Positions 1 through 8,030 of a stretch of DNA of 64,000 bases are shown here, piece after piece (the first letter of the stretch is position 1; every line of letters begins with the position of its first letter). The position numbers were made by a program, and so were the translations under genes. The notes under the pieces were generated by a model. The model was not told the origin of the DNA. It saw only the letters and a program-made list of their open reading frames with translations, and did not search any database. This stretch comes from an uncultured Rhodobacterales bacterium (GTDB taxonomy: Bacteria; Pseudomonadota; Alphaproteobacteria; Rhodobacterales; Rhodobacteraceae), in NCBI GenBank assembly GCA_903873585.1, contig CAIQOV010000043.1, positions 124,001-188,000 of the forward strand, given 5' to 3'.

Positions 1-517
1 GGAAGACCATCGAGACGGGCTGCAAAATGGGGATGACCTGCGTCAAAAGGTAGATCACGAAATAGGCCGCAACGAACTCTGGCAGGGAAATCGTGGCGAG
101 GGTGACGCCCGAAATCACCTTATCCGGCCAGCGCCCGTTGTAGCGCGCAGCAATCAGGCCCAAGGCGATGGCCAAGGGCACGGCGATGACACCGGCGCAG
201 ACGGCCAAAAACAGCGTGTTGCCCAAGCGTTGGCCAATGGCATGGGCGATGTCTTGTTGATTGGTCAAAGCTTTGCCCAAATCGCCCTGCAAGGCGTGGC
301 CTAGCCACTTGAAATACCGCGTGGGCGCGTTTTGGTTCAGCCCCAAGGATTCACGCAGATTGGCCAAGGATTCGGCCGTGGCAGACTGCCCAAGGATCGC
401 TTGCGCGGTATCGCCCGGCAGCATCTCGACCCCAAGGAAAATCACGACCGAAACGGCCAGAAGCAAAAGGAGGCCCAGCGCAATGCGCTGGACCACTAGT
501 TTAATTATCGGATGCAC
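1..517 (-). CDS. Dipeptide/oligopeptide ABC transporter permease (DppB/OppB family), 3' end outside window
   Basis: Only the first 172 codons are present; the gene runs off the left edge. Translation from a GTG at 517 gives a hydrophobic N-terminal helix at about residues 8-30, then the periplasmic PGD and LRESLGLN stretch typical of DppB-type permeases, and further membrane segments. The family moves peptides (sometimes nickel or opines) across the inner membrane. It begins 7 bp after the binding-protein gene at 525-2114, so the two form one operon; the second permease and the ATPases probably lie beyond the window. The GTG start fits the N-terminal helix; no ATG lies between it and the upstream stop. 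Confidence 0.9.
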   Translation of the reverse strand, partial: MHPIIKLVVQRIALGLLLLLAVSVVIFLGVEMLPGDTAQAILGQSATAESLANLRESLGLNQNAPTRYFKWLGHALQGDLGKALTNQQDIAHAIGQRLGNTLFLAVCAGVIAVPLAIALGLIAARYNGRWPDKVISGVTLATISLPEFVAAYFVIYLLTQVIPILQPVSMVF

Positions 518-524
518 CAGAACC

Positions 525-2114
525 TCAGGCGTTCAGCCAGCACATCGACAGTGCCTTGCCGTTCATCAGCGTGCCTGCGGGGTTTGCGATCCACCCGCCC
601 ACTTCGTTGCGACGGCCTTCAACCCAGTCGTTGAACATTGGGCAGATCAGGCCGCCATTGTCGCGCAGGATGTTGGCCATTTCCGAATACATGCCCTTGC
701 GCTTGGCTGGGTCAAGTTCGCCACGTGCGGCGATCATGACTTCGTCAAAATGCGCGTCTTTGAAGGCGGTGTCGTTCCATTCTGCAGTCGACAGATAGGC
801 CGTCGAATACATCTGGTCTTGCACCGGGCGTCCGCCCCAATAGCTTGCGCAGAACGGAGCAACGTTCCAAACGTTCGACCAGTAGCCGTCATCGGGCTCT
901 AGCTTCACTTGCAGCGGAATGCCGGCGGCATTGGCGCTGGCTTGGAACAGTTGGGCCGCTTCCACAGCGCCGGGGAAGGCACCGGGGGCAACTTGCAGCA
1001 GAATGGGCGAGCCGTCATGGCCCGATTTCTTGTAGAAATCGGCGGCTGCTGCAGCGTCCAATTCGCGCTGTGGGATCGAGTCGTCAAACAGCGGATAGGC
1101 GGCGTTGATCGGGAAGTCGTTCCCGCGCGACCCCATGCCGCCCAAGATCTTGTCGACCATTTCCTGACGGTTGACGGACATCTTCAGCGCCATGCGCAGG
1201 TCGTTGTTATCAAACGGGGCGGCGTTGCAGCGCATGATGAACACGTAGTGCCCGGGGCCAGCGGCGCGTTCAATCGCCACATCGCTGTTGCCCTTCAGCA
1301 GTTCGACGATCTTGGGGTCGATCCGGTTCATCAGGTGGATTTGGCCCGCCTGAATGGCCGCCGTGCGGGCAGTGTTGTCGTTGATCGTCAGGATTTCGAC
1401 TTGGTCGGCATGGCCGCGCGACGAATCCCAATAGTTGGCATGCTTTTCAAATGCGGTGCGAACGCCCGGCTCATGCTCGACCACTTTGTAAGCGCCGCTA
1501 CCGATGCCTGCCGCGGGGTTGTCTACGCCGCCACCGGGTTGGATGATCAGGTGATAGTCGGCCATCAAGAAGGGCAAGTCGGCGTTGCCTGCGGCCAAGG
1601 TCAGGGTGACCATGTCGCCCTCGGCCTTCATGTCGGTGATGCCTTTGACGATGCCTTGGGCGCCCGATTGCGCCTTGTCATCGGTGTGGCGCTTTAGCGT
1701 TGCGACCACGTCTTCAGCCGTCAGGGTTGCGCCATTGTGATATTCAACACCCTTGCGGATCTTGAACATCCACTGGGTCGCATCCGCGTTGGAAGAAACT
1801 TCCTCTGCCACACGCAGGCCCAAGGTGCCGTTCAGTTCCACATCAACCAGCGTTTCGCCCCAGGTCGAGTTGATCATGAAAGGCACGTCCGAAGCGGCCA
1901 AGGCCGGATCCAGCGTGTTGGTGCTTTCGCCGCCCTGCATACCTGCGCGCAGCAGGCCACCCTTGACGGGTGTGTCAGCAAAGACTGCCGTTGACAGCAT
2001 GGTCCCCGCCACAGCGGTCGAGACGCCCAAGGCGCCAGCACGGCCAACGAATTCGCGGCGGCTCATTTTCCCGGCCGAGGCTAGGCTTAGCAGGTGGTTC
2101 AGTTCACTCGACAT
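525..2114 (-). CDS. ABC transporter substrate-binding protein, family 5 (peptide/oligopeptide type), Tat-exported
   Basis: 529 aa. The start at 2114 is chosen because a GGGAGAGAGA ribosome site precedes it; a longer reading frame to 2165 has none. The N-terminus carries a twin-arginine signal (SRREFVGRAG near residue 18, then a hydrophobic stretch ending in VFA), so the protein is likely exported folded by Tat. The mature part matches the SBP_bac_5 fold, for example the GAYKVVEHEPGVRTAFEKHANYW region. These proteins bind peptides or related solutes in the periplasm and deliver them to DppBC-type permeases. The partner permease follows at once; a CocE/NonD hydrolase precedes it on the same strand. 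The substrate cannot be read from sequence. Confidence 0.9.
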   Translation of the reverse strand: MSSELNHLLSLASAGKMSRREFVGRAGALGVSTAVAGTMLSTAVFADTPVKGGLLRAGMQGGESTNTLDPALAASDVPFMINSTWGETLVDVELNGTLGLRVAEEVSSNADATQWMFKIRKGVEYHNGATLTAEDVVATLKRHTDDKAQSGAQGIVKGITDMKAEGDMVTLTLAAGNADLPFLMADYHLIIQPGGGVDNPAAGIGSGAYKVVEHEPGVRTAFEKHANYWDSSRGHADQVEILTINDNTARTAAIQAGQIHLMNRIDPKIVELLKGNSDVAIERAAGPGHYVFIMRCNAAPFDNNDLRMALKMSVNRQEMVDKILGGMGSRGNDFPINAAYPLFDDSIPQRELDAAAAADFYKKSGHDGSPILLQVAPGAFPGAVEAAQLFQASANAAGIPLQVKLEPDDGYWSNVWNVAPFCASYWGGRPVQDQMYSTAYLSTAEWNDTAFKDAHFDEVMIAARGELDPAKRKGMYSEMANILRDNGGLICPMFNDWVEGRRNEVGGWIANPAGTLMNGKALSMCWLNA

Positions 2115-2184
2115 GTCTCTCTCCCTGTTTTGGTTCCGGTCGCCCGGGTCTTTCGTTGTGGTCAACTAAAACGCACTTCTTGAA

Positions 2185-2209
2185 TTGCACCAAGGATTAT
2201 TTTTGCACC
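2185..2209. repeat. Direct repeat TTGCACC x2 upstream of the peptide binding-protein gene
   Basis: Two identical TTGCACC heptamers at 2185-2191 and 2203-2209, 18 bp apart, lie in the 111-bp gap between the hydrolase stop and the binding-protein start. They could be a regulator site or chance. Nothing else is recognisable in this gap. Confidence 0.3.
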
Positions 2210-2225
2210 CTTAGCCCAACTTTTG

Positions 2226-4265
2226 TCATACAAAGCGCCGCGCCACTTGGTCATCCCAAGCGCGTTCAAAGATCACCTCGTCGCCTTCCCATGCCGTCAG
2301 GCGCGCTGTCATGCGCAGATGGGTGGCGGTGCAGGTCATCTCGGCCTCGGCCTTGGTGCGCACGGCCCAATCGCCACGGCTTAGGCGCTGCTCCCAAACA
2401 TGATGCGCGCGGGCAGAGGTGGGGTCGGCGGCGTCGATCTCCCAAAGCTCGTCAAGGCTTTCGCCGCTGATCAGGCCGTGGGTCAGGTTTTCGACATCGC
2501 CGCCGTCTTCATGCACGATCAGGCGGTGGGTGCCTGACAACAGATCCGTCTCGATCCGCCGCGCGCTGCTGCCTTTGCGCACCACACGGTGCGCCCAAGG
2601 GGTGGCGGTTTCGGCGGCAGGCGGGGTCCATTCCGCAGTCGTGCCCTGATGTACCGGCAGGTCCAACTGGCCGCCCGTCAGGGTCAAAACCCCCGCTTCA
2701 GGCGATGGCCAGACAAAGGGCCAGTACGAATTCGAAAACGCCAACCGCAGCCGATGCCCTGCTGCTACGCGGTAAGCCATTTGGTCCAAGTCAAAGGTCA
2801 CAGCCACCGTCTGCCCCGGCACCAAGGCCTGTGGTGTTGCAGCACCCGTCCTGTGGCACAGGTTAAACATCCCATGTGCAATCCGAACCGAGGCGCCATC
2901 CGGCCCCACATCACACAACCGCACGACAACAAACCCCAAAGGCTTGTCGCTTGATACATTGATCGTCAACCGCGCCGCGCCCAACAGCTCCAGAGGCGCA
3001 GTCAGCACATCCCCATCAAAACACACCGACACCGCATCATCGCCGCGCTGGTCGCCGGGCATTTCGGCATTCAACCCCATCGGAAAAAACTCGCCCGCGT
3101 TCATGCCCAGATGTTGCGGGGTGGCTATCTGGCACGAAATCGCCCCCCCTTCCTCTTGGCTTAAATACCCAACGGGGCGGCCAGAGGGTGTGGCCCCCCC
3201 CGCCCTTTGCGTCGCAGGGCTTAAGCCCAGAACCTTGCGCGTCACACGCGGCGAGGGCCAAGCGGTTTCCGCCACCCAATGCCCCGCGCGGTGCTTGGGG
3301 CTGGCATCGGGCGCTTCGGAATGCAGCATATAGGCGCGGTAGGCGGGGTCATTTTCGGCCCCGTTGGCCTTGCCTTTCAACCAACGGTCCCACCAGCGCA
3401 CGGCCTCTTGCAAAAAGCCTATCGCAGGGCCGGGCACGGCGGTGTGGGGATATTGGTGCACCCAAGGCCCGACGATGCCCTTCGATCCGGGCAGATTTTC
3501 CACAATCGCCGCGACTGTGTTCATATAACTGTCAGCCCATCCGCCCCAGATCAGCACTGGCACTTGCATACGTGCGTAATCCTCACAGATCGACCCGTGC
3601 TGCCAATAGGCCCCGCGTTCTTGCAAGGCGGCCCAGCGGGGTGCCAGCCAAGGCTCGGCCTCCAGCCGTTCTAGCCACATCTCGCGCCAATCGGCGCGCA
3701 GGGCAGGGTCTGGCGGGCGCGAGGAATACGACAGCATCACCGCCCCCCAGCCAAAGTTTTCCCCCAGCAAACAGCCGCCACGATAATGGATGTCATCGGC
3801 AAAACGGTCGGTGGTCGAGCAAACTGAAATCACGGCTTTCAGCGCGGGGGGCTGCAGATAGGCGGTTTGCAGGCAGTTAAACCCGCCCCAGCTTTTGCCC
3901 ATCATCCCGACTTGCCCGCTGCACCACGGTTGGCGGGCCAGCCAAGCAATCACCTCAACCGCGTCAGACAGCTCTTGGCGGGTGTATTCATCGGTCATCA
4001 GGCCTTCGGAATCGCCATTGCCGCGCATATCAACACGGATGCAGGCATAGCCGTGGCCCGCGACATAGGGGTGCATCATCTCATCGCGGGGCAAGGTGCC
4101 ATCGCGTTTGCGGTAGGGGATATATTCCAAAACGGCTGGAACGGGGGCTTTGACGGCATCTTTGGGCATCCAGACCCGCGCTGACAGGCGGCAGCCGTCA
4201 GACAAAACGATCCCCATGTCAGGATCCTCGACGATGGCGAACGGAAACTCTGTGCGAATGGTCAT
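2226..4265 (-). CDS. CocE/NonD family hydrolase (S15-like alpha/beta hydrolase)
   Basis: 679 aa. The N-terminal alpha/beta-hydrolase domain has the nucleophile elbow GKSWGG (Ser125), then GGWAD (Asp245) and GPWVH (His270), which give a full Ser-Asp-His triad in the CocE/X-Pro-dipeptidyl-peptidase arrangement. The C-terminal third looks like the jelly-roll domain of this family. Members hydrolyse acyl esters or amides, including cocaine esterase, glutaryl-7-ACA acylase and Xaa-Pro peptidases. No signal peptide is seen, so it is probably cytoplasmic. Start at 4265 follows a clear GGAGG. It lies upstream of, and in line with, the peptide ABC transporter, so it may process an imported amide or peptide; that is inference. 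Divergent from the sulfatase gene. Confidence 0.9.
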   Translation of the reverse strand: MTIRTEFPFAIVEDPDMGIVLSDGCRLSARVWMPKDAVKAPVPAVLEYIPYRKRDGTLPRDEMMHPYVAGHGYACIRVDMRGNGDSEGLMTDEYTRQELSDAVEVIAWLARQPWCSGQVGMMGKSWGGFNCLQTAYLQPPALKAVISVCSTTDRFADDIHYRGGCLLGENFGWGAVMLSYSSRPPDPALRADWREMWLERLEAEPWLAPRWAALQERGAYWQHGSICEDYARMQVPVLIWGGWADSYMNTVAAIVENLPGSKGIVGPWVHQYPHTAVPGPAIGFLQEAVRWWDRWLKGKANGAENDPAYRAYMLHSEAPDASPKHRAGHWVAETAWPSPRVTRKVLGLSPATQRAGGATPSGRPVGYLSQEEGGAISCQIATPQHLGMNAGEFFPMGLNAEMPGDQRGDDAVSVCFDGDVLTAPLELLGAARLTINVSSDKPLGFVVVRLCDVGPDGASVRIAHGMFNLCHRTGAATPQALVPGQTVAVTFDLDQMAYRVAAGHRLRLAFSNSYWPFVWPSPEAGVLTLTGGQLDLPVHQGTTAEWTPPAAETATPWAHRVVRKGSSARRIETDLLSGTHRLIVHEDGGDVENLTHGLISGESLDELWEIDAADPTSARAHHVWEQRLSRGDWAVRTKAEAEMTCTATHLRMTARLTAWEGDEVIFERAWDDQVARRFV

Positions 4266-4440
4266 AGGTGCCTCCCCAAGCTTGGCCTATCAGGCGGCAG
4301 GATGGGGGCAAATCTCTGTCCTGAAACGTCGTTTGGCGGTGCGATTGCGACAAGGGCAAGTGTGGGGTCAAAATCTCCTCTTGCTCCAGCGGCCATCCCG
4401 CGCCACCCATGGGTCAGAGGACAGCACTGCGGGGCATGAT

Positions 4441-5946
4441 ATGACCAAACCCAACATCTTGATCTTGATGGTCGACCAGTTGACCGGCACGCTGTTCGCC
4501 GATGGCCCTGCGGCTTTCTTGCACGCGCCCAACTTGCGCAAACTGGCCGCAAAGTCGGTGCGCTTTGGCAATGCTTACACCGCCTCGCCCCTATGCGCGC
4601 CTGCCCGTGCGGCCTTTATGTCAGGCGCTTTGCCGCGCCGAACGCGGGTGTATGACAACGCGGCAGAGTTTGTCTCTGACATCCCGACCTATGCGCACCA
4701 TCTGCGCCGCGCGGGGTATCAAACGGCACTGTCGGGCAAGATGCACTTTGTCGGGCCAGACCAGTTGCACGGCTTTGAACAGCGCCTGACGACCGACATT
4801 TACCCCGCCGATTTTGGCTGGACGCCGGATTACCGCAAACCCGGTGAGCGGATTGATTGGTGGTATCACAACCTTGGTTCTGTCACGGGCGCGGGCGTGG
4901 CCGAGATTACCAACCAGTTGGAATATGACGACGATGTGGCCCACCAAGCCGTGCAGAAAATCTACGACCTGTCGCGCGGCCTTGATGCGCGCCCGTGGAG
5001 CCTGACCGTCTCCTTCACCCACCCGCACGACCCTTTCGTCGCACGGCGCAAATACTGGGACCTGTACGAAGGCGCGCCCGAACTGACGCCCCCAGCCCCC
5101 TTGGCCTATGAGGATATGGACCCCCATTCCCAACGCCTGATGGATGCCTGCGATTGGCGCGGCATGGCTGTGACAGACGACCACATCCGCCGCGCTAGGC
5201 AGGGTTACTTTGCCAATATCTCTTACGTCGATGATAAGATTGGTGAGATTTTGGCAGCACTTGAAGCGTCTCGGCAAGAGGCGATCATCGTTTTTGTGTC
5301 GGACCACGGTGAAATGCTGGGCCGTAAAGGGTTGTGGTTCAAGATGAACTTCTTTGAAGGTGCAGCCCGCGTGCCGTTGATGATTGCCGCCGCAGGGTTG
5401 GACGCTGGCCTTGTCGAAACCCCCGTCTCGACCATCGACCTGACGCCGACGCTGTGCGATCTGGCGGGCATTTCGATGGAGGAAGTCATGCCTTGGACCG
5501 ATGGCGAAAGCCTTGTGCCCTTGGCCAAAGGCCAACCGCGCAGCACGCCAGTAGCGATGGAATATGCAGCCGAAGGGTCGATCACGCCCATGGTCGCGTT
5601 GCGGCAAGGGGCGTGGAAATACATCCGCTGTCTGGCCGACCCTGACCAGTTGTTCGATCTGACCAATGATCCGGATGAAGAGGTGAACTTGGCCGCCGAC
5701 CCCCGCGCTGCCGAGATTTTGACCCATTTTCAAGCCATGGCGGCAGCGCGTTGGGACTTGCAAGCCTACGATGGCGAAGTGCGCCAAAGCCAAGCGCGGC
5801 GCTGGGTGGTCTATGAGGCGCTGCGCAATGGCAATTATTACCCGTGGGACTATCAACCGCTGCGCGCCGCATCGGAACGCTATATGCGCAACCATATGGA
5901 TTTGAACATTCTGGAAGAGAGCAAACGCTTTCCGCGCGGGGAGTAG
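4441..5946 (+). CDS. betC: Sulfatase, choline-sulfatase-like (alkaline phosphatase superfamily)
   Basis: 501 aa. The sulfatase signature C-A-P-A-R at residues 52-56 provides the cysteine converted to formylglycine. Asp12-Gln13 near the N-terminus and the later SDHGEMLG segment supply metal ligands. The C-terminal tail (GNYYPWDYQP region) is characteristic of choline sulfatases, which release choline and sulfate from choline-O-sulfate in the cytoplasm. No signal peptide. The ATG at 4441 begins directly at the conserved N-terminal strand; an upstream in-frame extension to 4150 would run into the divergent hydrolase gene and is rejected. No betA, betB or betI lies nearby, so the symbol rests on protein similarity alone. 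Confidence 0.82.
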   Translation: MTKPNILILMVDQLTGTLFADGPAAFLHAPNLRKLAAKSVRFGNAYTASPLCAPARAAFMSGALPRRTRVYDNAAEFVSDIPTYAHHLRRAGYQTALSGKMHFVGPDQLHGFEQRLTTDIYPADFGWTPDYRKPGERIDWWYHNLGSVTGAGVAEITNQLEYDDDVAHQAVQKIYDLSRGLDARPWSLTVSFTHPHDPFVARRKYWDLYEGAPELTPPAPLAYEDMDPHSQRLMDACDWRGMAVTDDHIRRARQGYFANISYVDDKIGEILAALEASRQEAIIVFVSDHGEMLGRKGLWFKMNFFEGAARVPLMIAAAGLDAGLVETPVSTIDLTPTLCDLAGISMEEVMPWTDGESLVPLAKGQPRSTPVAMEYAAEGSITPMVALRQGAWKYIRCLADPDQLFDLTNDPDEEVNLAADPRAAEILTHFQAMAAARWDLQAYDGEVRQSQARRWVVYEALRNGNYYPWDYQPLRAASERYMRNHMDLNILEESKRFPRGE

Positions 5947-5947
5947 C

Positions 5948-6087
5948 GCGCGATTTTTCGCGAAGACCCGATTTTGGGAAGACCCGAATTTTCTGCGAAA
6001 ATTCGATTGTCCTGCCGCGAAAGGACTGCGCGCAAGAAACCACGGCGTGTCTTTGGAATTTAAGACCGAATTTTCGCAGAAAATTCG
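5948..6087. repeat. Intergenic palindromic repeat cluster between two convergent genes
   Basis: The 146-bp gap between the sulfatase and the ROK gene holds two perfect 21-bp inverted repeats of form CGAATTTTC-N3-GAAAATTCG at 5985-6005 and 6067-6087; the second is the exact reverse complement of the first. A smaller palindrome CGCGA-TTTT-TCGCG sits at 5948-5961, and GAAGACCCGA occurs twice (5962 and 5980). The position between convergent stops suits a bidirectional terminator or a REP-like element. Confidence 0.75.
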
Positions 6088-6092
6088 AGGCC

Positions 6093-7322
6093 TTAAGCCC
6101 CGCGCGCCGCTGCGTTCTGGTCGATCAAATACCTTTGGCTCAGCGGAATGGCCGCAGCACCCAAAGACCGCGCTTGTGCGCCGACTGTGCCTTCTCGCAC
6201 CTGCGGCATCGACACGCCCGACAAGTCCATGCGCGCCAAGGCCTCTTGCGTGCGCAGCGTTACCATGGCTCGCACTTTGGGGGGCATCCAGCCGTCGATC
6301 AGCACGGCTTCCAGTTCCAGCAAGGTCGCGGCTGACAAGATCGCCCCCGCTAAGCCTTCTGCCGCCAGATCGACCCAAGCTTGCAACACAGGCTCTGACA
6401 CTTGCCAATGATCGGGGCTTTCCCACAGGTGGTCGGGGCATTCCCCCGCCGCCTCCATCATCGCTTCCAGCACCGACATAGATGCCGAATCAAACAAGCG
6501 CCGCATCTGGCCATCTGGCCCTGTCACGGGCAGAGGACCAACCCCCGCGGCGTTGCCGGTGCGCCCCAAGAACAATTGCCCGTTCAGCACCAAACCACCG
6601 CCAATGAAGGTGCCGAAATAGAAATACAAAAAGTCCTTCGGCCGATCGCCCGTGCCAAAGACCAGTTCTGCCCCACAGGCGGATGTCGCGTCATTTTGCA
6701 CATAAACCGGCAGGCCCGTTGCCTTTGCCAGTTCGGCCTGCATGTCGCGGTCGCGCCATGCGTCCATCGCTTCTTGCGGGGCGCCAAGGGCTTGCACCCA
6801 GTTCCACAGTTGAAACGGCATGGCGACGCCAAGGCCACCCACGCGCTCGCGTTGCGCGGGGGTTAACAGGCGCAGCACGCTGGGCAGCGTTTCGGCGACA
6901 AATTCCACCACAGCATCTGGCGTTGGATAGCGGTACACCCGCCGATGGGTTGACCGCACCGCGCCCAGAAAATCAATCATCACCAGGTCAGCCGAGCGGC
7001 GACCAATCTTCAGCCCCAAGAAAAACGCCCCATCTGCGGCCAGTGACATCGGAATAGACGGTTGGCCGATCTTGCCGCGCAACGGCGCGCCGCGCAGCAA
7101 CAAGCCGTCTTGCTCTAGCGCGCGCATGATCACTGACACGGTCTGCGCTGACAGGCCTGTCATCCGTGCAATATCAGTTTTCGCCAAAGCGCTGTGCTGA
7201 CGCACCAAGGAAAGCACCAGCCGTTCGTTATAATCGCGCATCCCAGACTGATTCGTGCCGCGCGGTGCTGCGGGTTCACCACCGGCTCTTTCGCTGACGA
7301 TTTCGGCTTGGTGCGGCGTCAT
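6093..7322 (-). CDS. ROK family transcriptional regulator (FrcR-like)
   Basis: 409 aa. A winged-helix N-terminus (helix-turn-helix about residues 46-66, ALAKTDIARMTGLSAQTVSVIMR) is followed by a ROK sugar-kinase-like domain with QNDATSACGAELV matching the catalytic Asp strand. The region that should hold the ROK zinc motif (Gly-His then CxCGxxGCxE) reads GNAAGVGPLPVTGPDGQ, with neither the His nor the Cys residues. A ROK gene, frcR, accompanies the frc fructose operon of Sinorhizobium meliloti; here the gene sits 25 bp after the mutarotase gene on the same strand and is divergent from frcBCAK, which it probably controls. Confidence 0.85.
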   Translation of the reverse strand: MTPHQAEIVSERAGGEPAAPRGTNQSGMRDYNERLVLSLVRQHSALAKTDIARMTGLSAQTVSVIMRALEQDGLLLRGAPLRGKIGQPSIPMSLAADGAFFLGLKIGRRSADLVMIDFLGAVRSTHRRVYRYPTPDAVVEFVAETLPSVLRLLTPAQRERVGGLGVAMPFQLWNWVQALGAPQEAMDAWRDRDMQAELAKATGLPVYVQNDATSACGAELVFGTGDRPKDFLYFYFGTFIGGGLVLNGQLFLGRTGNAAGVGPLPVTGPDGQMRRLFDSASMSVLEAMMEAAGECPDHLWESPDHWQVSEPVLQAWVDLAAEGLAGAILSAATLLELEAVLIDGWMPPKVRAMVTLRTQEALARMDLSGVSMPQVREGTVGAQARSLGAAAIPLSQRYLIDQNAAARGA

Positions 7323-7346
7323 TGCGTGGTTGCGGTCCTTAAAGGG

Positions 7347-7790
7347 TCAGGCCGCCCGACCATCGGCCCCGATCACGCCCTTGCGCAGGATCACATTGGC
7401 AAACAGCGCGGGTTCGGTGGTGGCGATGATGGTGTGGGCGGCGCGGATGCGGGGATAAAGGTCAGCGCCTGCCAAGGGTTTCACGGCGAAGTCTGGCGCA
7501 AGGCGGGCACAGGCGGCATCAAGGCTGCGATGAAAATCATTGAATTGCGCGGGGTCGTTGTTCAACGCCGCGCGCAGGATGGCATTGGGAACAGCGCGGT
7601 CCAAGGGCATCACGGTCAGGATCGCTTCCAAAATCGCCATCACCCCGTGGCCATCGGCACGCACCAAACGGCGGGCGTGCTCTTGCGCGGGATAGTTCGC
7701 ATCCACCAAGGCAATCTCGTCCCCATGCCCCATCGACCGCAGCGTGAACAGCAGGTCTGGGCCTAATATCGCAGGAATTCCGATCAGCAT
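7347..7790 (-). CDS. RbsD/FucU family sugar mutarotase
   Basis: 147 aa, the usual length. The N-terminus MLIGIPAILGPDLL and the GHGDEI motif (His22) are those of L-fucose mutarotase FucU; the C-terminus ends in the NVILRKGVI strand. Family members interconvert ring or anomeric forms of free sugars such as ribose and fucose. The position normally occupied by an aromatic Tyr before a Gly/Ala-Asn pair (YGN or YAN) is Phe130 here. It is co-transcribed with the ROK regulator and divergent from the frc transporter, so a role in supplying the right tautomer of fructose (or another imported sugar) is plausible but unproven. Confidence 0.85.
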   Translation of the reverse strand: MLIGIPAILGPDLLFTLRSMGHGDEIALVDANYPAQEHARRLVRADGHGVMAILEAILTVMPLDRAVPNAILRAALNNDPAQFNDFHRSLDAACARLAPDFAVKPLAGADLYPRIRAAHTIIATTEPALFANVILRKGVIGADGRAA

Positions 7791-7863
7791 CTTTGGTCAC
7801 CACTTAAGCACAAAAGCCCGCCGAACGGCAGGATTGCGCGACACTGGGCAGGAAAGGGCAAGC

Positions 7864-7901
7864 TGTCAATAATAAATCACAGTGATTTATCTATCTTGAC
7901 G
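7864..7901. promoter_or_regulatory. Divergent frc/fucU control region with 19-bp palindrome
   Basis: A perfect palindrome ATAAATCA-CAG-TGATTTAT lies at 7872-7890. It is flanked by a minus-strand TTGACA (7864-7869) facing the mutarotase gene and a plus-strand TTGACG (7896-7901) facing frcB, both usable as -35 elements, although matching -10 boxes are weak. The placement is what a shared operator for the ROK regulator would have. Confidence 0.6.
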
Positions 7902-7992
7902 GATCGAAGGGAATCGGCTTTGGTGCGCCCAATCGTAAGGGGAGGGCTGGGCAAAGTCTTGCCATAAACCTTGACGAGAAAGTTTACTGACC

Positions 7993-8009
7993 GGGGGGAA
8001 CCATCCCCC
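7993..8009 (+). promoter_or_regulatory. Leader hairpin before frcB
   Basis: A GGGGG-AACCAT-CCCCC hairpin lies about 20 nt before the frcB start and just ahead of its GGAGG. It could protect the 5' end of an abundant transcript or affect initiation. Confidence 0.4.
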
Positions 8010-8030
8010 TATATCCTTGGGAGGACTACC

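Noticed and set aside
4621-6441. A 606-codon open frame on the minus strand across the sulfatase gene
   Set aside because: It is antisense to a clear sulfatase gene, has no recognisable domain and is rich in Arg/His/Gly as expected for the opposite strand of GC-rich coding DNA. Similar long antisense frames over purH, ftsH, fhs, frcB and frcC were dismissed for the same reason.
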